Source: Flavobacteriales bacterium UBA6057 (GTDB lineage: Bacteria > Bacteroidota > Bacteroidia > Flavobacteriales_G > Salibacteraceae). From it: a stretch of DNA of 64,000 nucleotides. This document shows, in pieces, positions 40,801 through 46,099 of this stretch (the first letter of the stretch is position 1; each line of letters begins with the position of its first letter). Made by a program: the position numbers and the translations under genes. The notes below the pieces were generated by a model, which was not told the origin of the DNA, made no database searches, and saw only the letters and a program-made list of their open reading frames with translations. The stretch spans positions 189,178-253,177 of the forward strand of contig DIYJ01000017.1 in the NCBI GenBank assembly GCA_002428995.1, read 5' to 3'.

Positions 40801-42272
40801 AGTGGCATGCGTATGCTACTGGTTATGGTAGTTGGGATTATGCAGGCCAGACGATTGAGTACTGGGCTGGGCTGGCGAATCGTGCTTATGACGATGCTAC
40901 CAGCGGTGTAGATCAGTTTAATGTGACAGGCGGAGCCAACGAGCTTTTCCTGCATTGCAATAACCAGTCAAACAACTTCACGAACTCGGCTCAGATTACC
41001 AGGGAGTTCGACTTAAGCGAAGCGGGTGCTATTCTGGACGATGATGGTAACCTGATCAGTCAGGTGACCGATCAACTAGAGGTCAAGTTCTCGGGGCAGA
41101 TTTATGGCCGGGGTGTTCTGCAAAACTTCGTTGACATCAGTGTGGTGGACGATAATGGGCAAGTGTTGGGTTCATATACTCAGCAACTGCTAGGTGATTA
41201 CATGGATACTGACTTTAGCATCACCGTTAGTGGGACTAGCTCAGGATCAGGAACTGGCTTAACTTTGAAGATTCGGTGTGATTATCCATTGAGTTCAGTG
41301 TCACACCGTTGGTTGGGATTGATTGATCCGAGGATTGAAGTTCACGTGAAGAATGATAGCATCATGCAGGAGACGGTGACGACTGATTTTGAGGAGCGTC
41401 CGCTTTATCGCTTCGCCTTCCAGGGGCAAGAACGGGATGATGAGGTTAGGGGCTCTGGAAACATGTACGCCTTCACCTATAGAATGCACGATCCACGTAT
41501 CGGAAGGTTCTTGTCAATTGATCCTCTCTCTCCATTCTATCCACACTATACACCGTACAGCTTCAGTGGGAACAAAGTGATCTCCCATTATGAACTTGAA
41601 GGCCTAGAGGAACGAACTGCAACCTCGATGGAAAAGTTCAGATTATTTCAGCAGTCACAAGGTAGACCCACAACCTCAGACGAGGTTGTGGCAGGAGTCG
41701 GACTAGCTGCTGCTGGAGTTGCTGCAGTATCAGCACCTGCAGCATTGATCTGGGCATCGACTCACCCGATTCAAACAGTTGCTACAGGAGGAACCTTGGC
41801 AAGTGCGTTAGATCCCAACCCAGCAGCTGATTACACCCCAGGCTTGCCAGGAGATGAGATTGTTGGAAATATGATCGGGCAAGGATTGAGGAGTTTGACA
41901 AAGTCGAACACTTTCACCAAGATGTACGATATAACCAAGGGGTTTATTGATGGAGCAAGGCCTCTTAAAGGTACTTTAAGTCAGTCTTCGGATGTGCTTA
42001 AAGCTGAAATATCTTTAATCTATAAGACCCCTGAGTATGAGGGGAAAGTTCTTGGGAACTTGGATAGCAAACTAACAGAAATCGCAGGAGAAGAGAACCT
42101 ACAATCAATCGAAGTAGTATTCAAGTACGTTTTAGATAAGGAAACAGTAGGCATGTATAAAAAACAAGCGGAGAAGTATGGCTATGACTTTGCTACAGAG
42201 GCAGCTGAAGATGGAACATCAACAGTCTTCTTCAAGAAGTCGGCAGCTGCCGCTGATGATACCACTGAATAA
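28857..42272 (+). CDS. 4471-residue secreted Rhs polymorphic toxin with inserted beta-helix
   Basis: The signal peptide is 1-28 (ending AIKAQ). Residues about 300-385 resemble the start of Bacteroidota Rhs proteins (TITYADGTGRARQNL). A long Cys-containing body follows. Clear YD repeats run from about residue 2210 to 3000 (YFYDRAGNLTQTIPPSG, FGYDRLGRIG, YKYDGNGNITELD, YDPSGNLLRD). A right-handed beta-helix is inserted at about 3230-3612. ELADHLGNVRATMTD lies near 3890. The Rhs core is at about 4184-4245 (FAFQGQERDDEV, RMHDPRIGRFLSIDPL, NKVISHYELEGLEE). A hydrophobic stretch follows (about 4276-4318), then a roughly 150-residue tip I do not recognise (ending FFKKSAAAADDTTE). The tip DNA is more AT-rich than the shell, a common sign of exchanged toxin cassettes. 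It is coupled to the next gene by TAATG. Confidence 0.9.
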   Translation: MRSSARCSKIALLTLMFGLWSLPAIKAQVYKYAHKTEAREAVVELYEANNQPNNICTSGIPLYNAWENAGFYDRTLAPSCTLLVEAYSESTPQVEEFVSMKNYIIIEQINEDRIIPDYDYEIEVQLQLTPLSGPAINQTVVIPYSYSNASLSQMASGQTHQNRVALELNQSYKAMQLLSFAIWDDHASQTPPPNGVAETNFRIVMRIEEEVYDDSDAGVATISITEADPDTKDLELTLGCDNGCPDPGWFEVEWAFVDFQTNPMPSAKEALDQNATRISTDNNSYRITNNFPRHGIVYARSRYVRPYYDGSAQEVDAKILSYSPWAYTLVSGVVVPHEVDLADIVVSDDLNWVYSASYAEEGKKVETITYADGTGRARQNLTLASEGESDQNLILQETKYDYSGNPVIEVAPAPLPLSIEDNQQNITPEARLKYRSGVNEFVHRYEGITLDNIPPSVHPRNTYDSTGMYAGPLDSANWDDGASHYYSRAAKNGGALTDNLGDFTPTAFGFPYTYSEVDGSGRVRFQNIMGPEHHLIYDKDEDNIRRYTKMIYGQPTQGELDLYFGNNAAVASNYVKVVTEDANGQSSVSIVDKAQRPVFSGIGLAPENLLNIDTKPEDIFVIEELLGTSVENQALPGDDPNSMLFEKEIVLADNCSIFIGYDLIKPFISGCFNAGPLCYECEYEYEISLYKANDPSEPEVRYVSPAFDPASIMAEQGQDCPDFTAGGDEFAEDVQDYYSDPANPLQGVLTGRVTELSPNPVYGLASYAAEVGESPQLGMQFQVNKGKYILRKELRLISDAQIELIADDFFETGLANGCYKDEFHFTDSTTSNMDYECVSELSVVGATPCDDQYAEMVQDMIPNQGKYAAFDSYANWLTDCTTNDPNDPNCGVPLNDADTFSIFAMVLNQQPAYPNLVSNGRFSDTTATILSDISPLCNHCGDCSHTSGNKKIRYQRYSNPRNTPNGGSGDWIKPFYSGQLSCTNDTGTHFLAVIGESGINNASAPQGWYETMDFNGSPWLNNSNPLTYSTGQGYGNSPIASTSFAQDNDEVIVWTQQVNLDPGSNYLLKLRLIQLLKAAHYEETKLNFYLGGVLMATTYIDDVNLDEVRNFSYAYNGSALSAYLTITIDLEYGYGSTVPFTNFGFGIDDIDFRKTEAICDCENSFGLPNPPGMIAYYPYQCLYSVFQGQSITEGSVNPALLTIPNFIDAVEANPEWMDLLIQIHPEYCSWLSCEELYSDASVLFAERAAAESWDYMFGAYGSSTAWDFDQSLPNTGMYEQDPLFQNVSSGSSSALQVMNSAMVNRLTNYWNYTDSLHLSLEQMAMFITLVDVYPLDTAGPEPDTALINTLLTEVLGTTWEDVKLAEAFWERYSAMYLQLRQEITGFYFQDCMCSSISDLVHINSNGQPMPGSNYATQQQQIAESQQFFEDWLPSGWTSGGTLTIPPSTSIPSTAGTNVFNQGMDSLCVQMESQCETWIRSQIMTSFAVTATAFDTNGVPTAWEVDSTTDPNTSQPIDVEVLVAALVDECATGALMDVVDATHECIDEMGYGVWVPSGSYLVPGDQPGTQDSLMTIRQQFNEYIPEATWSLTLNPYLLNVSQPYYVMNEVRNHMQDLQITACPDEVPLTHGALEDSLTAANNSSNNDAISVLLANNPNIRLYDQNGTMVALPSGSTTSFVLGSLRCDQDIINHNIFRDGLTLAHSAFLIDVTDGGSTVDTLRGIYLDGPIWQINPDMIEMNVYKRDKGERLYCPQLKDAYQAYLEVPLVENYLANCGNDTLTDPLVYQAGYLPTLEGFLDEHFREFLPLTNALEAMATCRTLDTSISHITLPAGITSQLDMGQHLADDAVWIREPNCIDEEFPSVADCDECDALHEALINYQYTDTCNGCVAYDAAYQAHYDSLMDISNMEAYLHNSSSYSALPNFSIWPGSSPSDWDMRYAYTETDANWNDLYGYKEYAAEDQLKDLLNGLITTPLHDIHANALSIPAGTTLLYDGDWRFPVKHAPWSAANPMPTEVDAFTAAFSDFDLVTLEAQSGSFYDPNNASGALIRALGQDNDFDKMWIRNCSDGRIWIHMAFLGSDVFHDIWVDYSYEDYDVALDDFTQCISIEPVLKNGEAYEFIATYVNSSGNDTIELKGQTSFPIGLVCEIPAISLSHRPEVSAEPARQENCEEERYNAAMDEGRFLYQEYVKNLKNDFALTYKQNCMSGAQESMIYGQTTDSYNNTLYFYDRAGNLTQTIPPSGVHPFVVDDGNGGLQSDPAKLSASKKYRDEHIGSFVYADQHTMATTYEYNVLNEVVKQETPDGGITRFGYDRLGRIGLSQNARQFLDFGSDIQRFSYTLYDDLSRIVETGEFKPVAIFSDNLSAGAPDEALEYQGIKRIIYVDTGSGDFAPIAPEASLSWQQVMDALGLVGAPVNTTVLPQMEGLTWLMNQMLEFNPEIWAAFVRNHAREHVVQTHYDAPPAYTLGAYHTGVETNLRNRVSAIYKYETLQNGGEADFDNGMVYHYDISGNVKTLFREFQYAGFSITKQMDYVYDQISGNVHEMRYQEGEEDQLLHRYEYDGNNRLTMVETSRDGVNWHRDASYDYYLHGPLESMSLGHHTLQSIEYAYTINGWLKLMNPLDESGSGYDNSGYAADVFAQQLDYYTADGISAATYSDYKPVGTVSASLMNTSGGGLRNLYNGNIAAISMSQRFDRSIANDVLPTGRRYAYDQLHRIKSFNEYSTDLAGMAWDNGGLTSTDLLSTYKYDGNGNITELDRTAINCSTSGLMDDMGYQYVEGTNRLLNVCDIVAETEFIDDIDPRLLIEHWHIVEDFGANLPPELTGADLTVQLTTDCVEDAAPWNPLGDAFETNVLMDMGGFLPAEDYDANDYCRREQLIVQWVTTGNCNGNIGDTKYALVEHLYEVAGPDQFVYDPSGNLLRDNVQELDVQWNPIGKVASTASEHSDRTEMVSAFDLHELCLPPNVPNPAAIYSGTGYTHLSYAKDENSQLEFDYDPMGERAMKSTFHVRSEGYDYVMDHGTYETGSSARITEQPVEKTEFYVRDATGNLIALYRLDTTLNNPEAFYSGMLDNITDYEGVPHTQTYQLVFQPLLRRSYNLKENLASAARKDMDDLFTVINHNHLFNIDSALRGDLLVVYPEVHGGGFFSAHPDTFKAAVKQTNAFRAYAMELANADADVHFADQLAVFNNYDGVLAADAQRELDLYKTCVTGLPVTTPPSGTAASCGALGSVIFVDASATGTGSGFCWTDAFTNLDAAINLAFSSGVSEIWIAGGTYYPSNASLGYNIRSAVSIYGGFDGTETHRDQRDAAANEVILSGDIDQDGTFTGNANRIIRCINQGVDLVLDGLTIRDAIYSGGAGAGVIMWESSATNTSTLTVRNCRFFNNSSAYGGSGIYCRALPLIVEDCWFEGNAYTSSHSHGAGVHARMSTARIERSTFKGNDGHVHGSAVSFRDATSTLVSNCLFVDNTQTQTGAVYYFLGSNHQLVSSSFKGNVSQIKPASCVYAEGTDLSIHNCVMWGNTASNNWEIWQTGATTITVSDCIIEGGYQGGGTNILDQDPLFTDSLLHIDTTSPAYNAGVNSYTSATTDLNRHPRVRHAVIDLGAYEVGQLAACESQDSCLACEQYRLDHPEDLAGYDSCLVADTCSVCVPCQGDWAVYDSLAQLVTLRHRYEAYVLAHVDSFMNSTASNADSHYVTSDSVLNAMSSLAVTEAHVYERSELASYFDSYYDVIPYTDEIFSVVDKRKAVDATFMDYVADDWHHLATAGDTNSIDSMASIMNRSGSYGASELMQDMSNEWGPWVPIWMLRDPQKSPGSSGLGIESIYAGEVLWENLSATPYTELVFTMKPAEYYTYGSSRLGSIRHYDPTTAHSNGTLNTDEAGKRRYELADHLGNVRATMTDRKLVEQKDGSPTYKTDLMASMDYYPFGAPVQDRFESYELLETGNVTKVIDHHVEYTTYVYSDIDNGIVGDLELDASNGKWHAYATGYGSWDYAGQTIEYWAGLANRAYDDATSGVDQFNVTGGANELFLHCNNQSNNFTNSAQITREFDLSEAGAILDDDGNLISQVTDQLEVKFSGQIYGRGVLQNFVDISVVDDNGQVLGSYTQQLLGDYMDTDFSITVSGTSSGSGTGLTLKIRCDYPLSSVSHRWLGLIDPRIEVHVKNDSIMQETVTTDFEERPLYRFAFQGQERDDEVRGSGNMYAFTYRMHDPRIGRFLSIDPLSPFYPHYTPYSFSGNKVISHYELEGLEERTATSMEKFRLFQQSQGRPTTSDEVVAGVGLAAAGVAAVSAPAALIWASTHPIQTVATGGTLASALDPNPAADYTPGLPGDEIVGNMIGQGLRSLTKSNTFTKMYDITKGFIDGARPLKGTLSQSSDVLKAEISLIYKTPEYEGKVLGNLDSKLTEIAGEENLQSIEVVFKYVLDKETVGMYKKQAEKYGYDFATEAAEDGTSTVFFKKSAAAADDTTE

Positions 42273-42730
42273 TGGATAGACAAGAACTGCATAGAACTGT
42301 AATTGGTAAGGTATTGAAGTTTCATTCTGACATTGATGAATGGAAAAGCTTTAATCCAAACCCAAAGTCAAAATTGATGGATAAGCCTCTCCAAGAAGGT
42401 CTTCCTGAATTCAGACCGTTTCAACTTACCCAAGATGAACTTCCAATATTCTTCAGTCAGACGAATGAAAATCAACTATTGATTACAACCGATAATATTT
42501 ATTCTCTTTTCGGTGGGCAAACTTTCACACTAAAACAGTCAGAATTCGTAGACTTTGATGACGAGTATATTCAAAGTCTACCTTTAGATGAGAAGCCAAA
42601 GTTCGAACAATATAAGCTCATAGGGAACTCTAACCAATCATTAGTATACGAGGTAGATTCGCTGCACCCAGCTAGAATTTGCATAACTATAATCCTGCAA
42701 TGCTCTCACCTTTGGAAAAAGAAAGCATAG
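42272..42730 (+). CDS. probable immunity protein for the Rhs tip
   Basis: This 152-residue cytosolic protein, without a signal peptide, directly follows the toxin (the TAATG overlap shares one base). It is acidic and AT-rich at DNA level like the toxin tip. No family is recognised. The immunity role is inferred from position. The last 15 or so residues (CITIILQCSHLWKKKA) look unlike the rest and run into the next ORF in another frame, so a frameshift near 42675 cannot be excluded. Confidence 0.65.
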   Translation: MDRQELHRTVIGKVLKFHSDIDEWKSFNPNPKSKLMDKPLQEGLPEFRPFQLTQDELPIFFSQTNENQLLITTDNIYSLFGGQTFTLKQSEFVDFDDEYIQSLPLDEKPKFEQYKLIGNSNQSLVYEVDSLHPARICITIILQCSHLWKKKA

Positions 42731-43158
42731 AAATATTCTCCCAAAAAGTTTACAAATACATTAGACTTCAGGGTACCGAAGAGATCAAGTTCGGGAGTAC
42801 AAGACAAGTTGTTAGAGGTATTCTTGGCAATGATTTCAAGGAGTTCATTAGAAATGAATTTGCTGAAAACTCTAGCGATTTCTACTCGGAAAAGAACGTA
42901 TTCGTTGAATATGATGCCTCCAATGTTTGTGATGCGCTTGAATTTAGCAGAGGTGCCAAAGTGGAATACCTCGACAAGAGACTATTTGAATTCTCTTACA
43001 GCGGTTTGGTCGATTTTTTCATCGGAATATCTACGAACTTCGATCAAGATGATTTTGGAGCAACATTCTACGATTTGGGATTTGGTGCATCTAAGAACTC
43101 TGAAACCGATGAAATAGAGACTGTAATACTCTTTTCATCTAGCTATTGGGACGAATAA
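42700..43158 (+). CDS. second small gene after the Rhs toxin, possible immunity protein
   Basis: From the ATG at 42700 this encodes 152 residues; a TTG at 42679 is an alternative start. The protein is acidic with many aromatic residues (EIFSQKVYKYIRLQ, NVFVEYDASNVCDALEF, FSSSYWDE). No signal or membrane segment is present. It overlaps the end of the preceding ORF by 31 bases. It is either a separate immunity gene or the second half of a frameshifted one. It ends 26 bases before the convergent serine recombinase gene, at the edge of the mobile element. Confidence 0.6.
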   Translation: MLSPLEKESIEIFSQKVYKYIRLQGTEEIKFGSTRQVVRGILGNDFKEFIRNEFAENSSDFYSEKNVFVEYDASNVCDALEFSRGAKVEYLDKRLFEFSYSGLVDFFIGISTNFDQDDFGATFYDLGFGASKNSETDEIETVILFSSSYWDE

Positions 43159-43184
43159 TGCAGATAAGATAGTTGTAATCAATT

Positions 43185-44861
43185 TTAGGTTCTAAACCCC
43201 TCCAACCAGGAGTACCACAAATCAAATAGCACCTTGAAGTCTTGGGTTTTGCCCTTTTGGATCAATACATCTGGCGGTTCGAAACCCGGCTTTGAGGACT
43301 CTATAATTTCCTGGAGTTTCAGGTACTTTCTGACGGGTTGCAAGTCCAGTTTCCCCGCTTGCAGCTTCGGGTTCGAAAACACCTGCCCTAAGAAATAACT
43401 CAGGTCAGCTTCCGGGGTGTTTTGATAGTCGATGTGGAGGCTGGTGAAATCGCGGATCGTCCCGTGGGCACGTTCCCGCCATTGGGGTTCTGACAGCGTG
43501 TTTTCAGCTGCTTCCCGAACACCCTCCAATCGAGACTCCACACGCTCCTTCTCCGCTCGGTATTCCTCCGGGGTCAGTTCTCCGTCCAAGCGCAAGTCAA
43601 GAAGGGATTGCAAACGCTTGGACAAGCCCTGCGCCTCCTGTTGGTGGATGACGCGCTGTTGCTTACGCTCCTGATTCGTGTGATCCATGACATGATTGAT
43701 CCAGGACTCCGCCCAGGCGATTAACTCTTTGTCCATTTGTAGCCTGCGCAATGCATCTTCGACCTGGCTGTAAAGTATTTCTTGTCGGGTGCATCCCTGG
43801 TCACAGTGTCCGCGCCCTTTGGTACAGCGATAGTAGGTGTATTGGTGTGCCTCCCGGATGACTTCTTGGGAGATGTACGCCCCACAACCTGGGCAGTCGT
43901 GGGCGCGTTTCATGGTACGTGGGTAGCGACATTCCAGGCAGAAGTATTTCAGTTTGTGTTCTGCGGTAATGTTGCATCCGCACTGGCCGCAACGCATCCA
44001 CCCGCGCAGCGGAAATTTCAGTTGGGGCCGCTTTGGGTAGGTTTTGCCCTTTAATAAGGCTTGCACCCGGTCAAACTCTTCGCGGCTCACCATTGCCGGA
44101 TGCTGTGCCGGGAACTCCTCGCCCTGGTAGACAATGATTCCAGCATAAAAGGGATTGGTGAAGATTTGGTGCAGAGTCGTGGGGCGAAGTTTCCCGCCCC
44201 CGATCTTCTTTTTGCGTGGTGTTCGGAACCCCTGGGTGTTGGCTTTATCGCAGATGTCTTTGAGCGAGTATTGCCCGGACAGATACCAGTCCCAAAACTG
44301 CCTGACCAACGGAAAGTAGACCGGGTCTATTTCGATGGTTTTTTCCAGGCGGTTGTTGCGATACCCCATCGGGGCTAACCCGGAAAACCCACCCTTCTCT
44401 ACCTTCAACCGAATGCCCCGTTTGACGTTCTGCGATAAGTCCCGACTGTACTGGTTCGCCATGCCAAATTCGATAGTCAGCGGCAAGGTGTTGTCAGTCG
44501 GTAGAAACTGGCTGGTCGGTGTGCGAATCGCCTCCAATACCCCCGATTGTAACAGATAGATCAGTTGTCCCCCCTCGACCATGTTTCGCGCTATACGATC
44601 TGGCTTCCAGGTTAAAATTCCGCGGATTTTTTTCCGCTCGATGGCTTTGGAAAGTTGCCGGAACCCAGGGCGATTGTGGACTTTGTGAGCCGAGGCATAA
44701 TCGGTAAACACTTGGGCAACCTGAATGCCTTCTTTTTCAGCAAAGCGTTGGAGTTCGCTTAGTTGCGACTCAATGGAGAGTACTTGCCGATCGTCCTGTT
44801 CAGTGGACTTCCGTGCATAGATGGCATATGGAACCGGCTGGCTATTATGGTTTATGGGCGT
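43185..44861 (-). CDS. large serine recombinase lacking a canonical start for its catalytic N-terminus
   Basis: The protein has a resolvase domain, a recombinase domain (GLAPMGYRNNRLEKTIEID, LHQIFTNPFYAGIIVYQGEEFPA), zinc-ribbon Cys pairs (MRCGQCGCNI, CLECRYP, CPGCGAYI) and a coiled coil (QERKQQRVIHQQEAQGLSKRL). The catalytic serine is in YARKS, encoded at 44805-44819. The first usable ATG, GTG or TTG in frame is the GTG at 44709-44711, which would drop this motif and leave 508 residues. The frame stays open up to a TGA at 44880-44882. An ACG at 44859-44861 precedes PINHNSQPVPYAIYARK and fits where ATG would be expected; from it the product is 558 residues. Either a rare ACG start or a start-codon mutation is possible. 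It sits at the element's left end and is the likely integrase. Confidence 0.85.
   Translation of the reverse strand, partial: TPINHNSQPVPYAIYARKSTEQDDRQVLSIESQLSELQRFAEKEGIQVAQVFTDYASAHKVHNRPGFRQLSKAIERKKIRGILTWKPDRIARNMVEGGQLIYLLQSGVLEAIRTPTSQFLPTDNTLPLTIEFGMANQYSRDLSQNVKRGIRLKVEKGGFSGLAPMGYRNNRLEKTIEIDPVYFPLVRQFWDWYLSGQYSLKDICDKANTQGFRTPRKKKIGGGKLRPTTLHQIFTNPFYAGIIVYQGEEFPAQHPAMVSREEFDRVQALLKGKTYPKRPQLKFPLRGWMRCGQCGCNITAEHKLKYFCLECRYPRTMKRAHDCPGCGAYISQEVIREAHQYTYYRCTKGRGHCDQGCTRQEILYSQVEDALRRLQMDKELIAWAESWINHVMDHTNQERKQQRVIHQQEAQGLSKRLQSLLDLRLDGELTPEEYRAEKERVESRLEGVREAAENTLSEPQWRERAHGTIRDFTSLHIDYQNTPEADLSYFLGQVFSNPKLQAGKLDLQPVRKYLKLQEIIESSKPGFEPPDVLIQKGKTQDFKVLFDLWYSWLEGFRT
44616..44633. 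repeat. A/T-flanked palindrome, copy 1 of 4
   Basis: AAATTCCGCGGATTTTTT inside the serine recombinase gene (encoding KIRGI). It shares the TCCGCGGA core and A/T flanks with the 48051-48070 palindrome. Confidence 0.4.
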
Positions 44862-44906
44862 TAGGGATAAAGAAGAACCTCAGTATGACAGGTGCTGAGG
44901 ATGAAA

Positions 44907-45068
44907 TCAATCGAAAACCGGGATTTTGCAGTGGATCAGGAACAGCGTCATGCAAATGGTGGCTTCCTCATGGGCTTTGTCCGCTGGCAGTTCCTCCCCG
45001 GTGATCTTTTGATAGAGCTGGCGGAACTCGTCCACAGCTTCTGGTGGAAGCCGGACGATGCCGTTCAT
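44907..45068 (-). CDS. 53-residue accessory ORF
   Basis: Read from an ATG at 45068 to TGA at 44907. The product begins MNGIVRLPPEAVDEFRQLYQ and continues KITGEELPADKAHEEATICM. The pattern of LPPEA, EFRQLYQ, and a turn with GEELPADKA matches a common type of tiny helical protein encoded in Bacteroidota and proteobacterial mobile elements next to recombinases. It lies 4 bases after the upstream gene's stop and upstream of the recombinase on the same strand, so it is probably cotranscribed. The function is unknown. Confidence 0.55.
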   Translation of the reverse strand: MNGIVRLPPEAVDEFRQLYQKITGEELPADKAHEEATICMTLFLIHCKIPVFD

Positions 45069-45072
45069 GCTG

Positions 45073-45336
45073 TTAGGGATGGTGGTACTTGAGAAAGTAG
45101 TCAGAGTGTTCTGAGTGCTCGTTGATCATCTCCTGGCTTTGCTCTTGCACACGCCTTCGGACAGTTTTACATCTTTCATTCAAATGGTCTTTCCAGTGTT
45201 CCAAACGGCAGATCAGGCAATCCAGCACTTTAGCTACGCCACAGCGGATGCGCTGGGTAAGCTGCTGAAACAGGCTTGGGCATTCAGTTGATCGCGGTTC
45301 TGCGAGGTGTTCCTCGCATTCATTGATGGCTTTCAT
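45073..45336 (-). CDS. hypothetical protein, 87 aa
   Basis: A small Cys- and Arg-rich helical protein (MKAINECEEHLAEP, VLDCLICRLEHWKDHLNERCKTVRRRVQEQSQ). No family is recognised. It is followed after 4 bases by the 53-residue ORF and is probably in one transcript with it and the recombinase. The start is the ATG at 45336. Confidence 0.5.
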   Translation of the reverse strand: MKAINECEEHLAEPRSTECPSLFQQLTQRIRCGVAKVLDCLICRLEHWKDHLNERCKTVRRRVQEQSQEMINEHSEHSDYFLKYHHP

Positions 45337-45359
45337 TCATGTTAGGGTGAGAAAATACG

Positions 45360-45590
45360 TTAGGGTCGCCAGTAGGACTCGTCCCGGAACTTGCGTCCCC
45401 GGAAGGCAAACAAGAATTTGAGGCCGCGCTGTGTGATCAGCATGGATTCTGGGTTCTGGCGGTACTTTTTACGTAACGCCATGATGACCGGCTCAGTGGC
45501 ATCATGTAGCGGGATTTCCGCGCCTTGACCGAGAAACACATGGTTGGATTTGTCTTCGATGGCTTCGAGGAGCTTGGCATAGTATTCCAT
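45360..45590 (-). CDS. hypothetical protein, 76 aa
   Basis: The ATG at 45590 (MEYYAKLLEAIED) is preferred over the upstream TTG/GTG extension, because CTCCTTTT lies just before it and the extension has poor coding character. The product is small and basic at its end (LITQRGLKFLFAFRGRKFRDESYW). No known domain is recognised. It heads the small minus-strand gene group leading to the recombinase. Confidence 0.5.
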   Translation of the reverse strand: MEYYAKLLEAIEDKSNHVFLGQGAEIPLHDATEPVIMALRKKYRQNPESMLITQRGLKFLFAFRGRKFRDESYWRP

Positions 45591-45715
45591 GAAAAGGAGG
45601 GTTAAAAAGAGGCGCTCTTTCCTCAGATGAAAACTCTCCTTGACAAGTGACAGGGAATGGCACAATAATCGGGTGCTTTCTGAGAAACGTGGACATGTTT
45701 TAAGGGGAGCGATCT

Positions 45716-45747
45716 AAAAAGCCCCCCGCTGGAACGGAGGGCTTTTT
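45716..45747. terminator. bidirectional hairpin terminator
   Basis: AAAAAGCCCCCCG pairs with CGGAGGGCTTTTT around a short loop (one mismatch), flanked by an A-tract and a T-tract, so it can stop transcription on either strand. It lies between the HEPN/TM pair (reading towards it on the minus strand) and the recombinase gene group. Confidence 0.8.
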
Positions 45748-45797
45748 GCCTTGAAAAAAGAGCGAATGTGTGTTTAACAGACTTTGATGATCTGTCC

Positions 45798-45818
45798 AAA
45801 AAAATCCACGGATTTTTT
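45798..45818. repeat. A/T-flanked palindrome, copy 2 of 4
   Basis: AAAAAAATCCACGGATTTTTT: an ATCCRYGGAT-like core with A-run and T-run flanks. It lies just downstream of the small membrane-protein gene. The same design occurs at 44616-44633, 48051-48070 and 57381-57398. Confidence 0.5.
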
Positions 45819-45835
45819 CAGGGAGAATTCATTAT

Positions 45836-46099
45836 TCATTCAAGTCGATGATGCTTGAGAAATTTCCGAATTGAATACACAACGATTCCGATGCTAAGCG
45901 CCAGCGTAGTGATTGATAGAGCGAACCGCATCCATTCATATTCTTCTAGGAAAGTGCCTTGAATTTTAAAGTACTCGGACATGGCTGCCAGCAACTTGCC
46001 TATGGATTCATAAATGAACTTTATTAATGCACCGGGACCGTGTGTTTTTCGACCTGCAACCTCAGAGGCTCCCCATATCACTAATAAGTCCGTCTCCAA
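45836..46099 (-). CDS. small membrane protein paired with the HEPN gene
   Basis: This 87-residue protein has one clear C-terminal TM helix (FALSITTLALSIGIVVYSI, about residues 58-76) followed by a basic end (RKFLKHHRLE), predicting a cytosolic C-terminus. The amphipathic N-terminal half contains GALIKFIYESIGKLLAAMSEYF. Its start overlaps the HEPN gene's end by 19 bases, so the two are cotranscribed and likely act together. No family is recognised. Confidence 0.6.
   Translation of the reverse strand: METDLLVIWGASEVAGRKTHGPGALIKFIYESIGKLLAAMSEYFKIQGTFLEEYEWMRFALSITTLALSIGIVVYSIRKFLKHHRLE

Noticed and set aside
28857..42272. T9SS secretion of the Rhs toxin
   Set aside because: The C-terminus is a toxin-like tip and no type A or B sorting domain is seen; a Sec signal alone is present.
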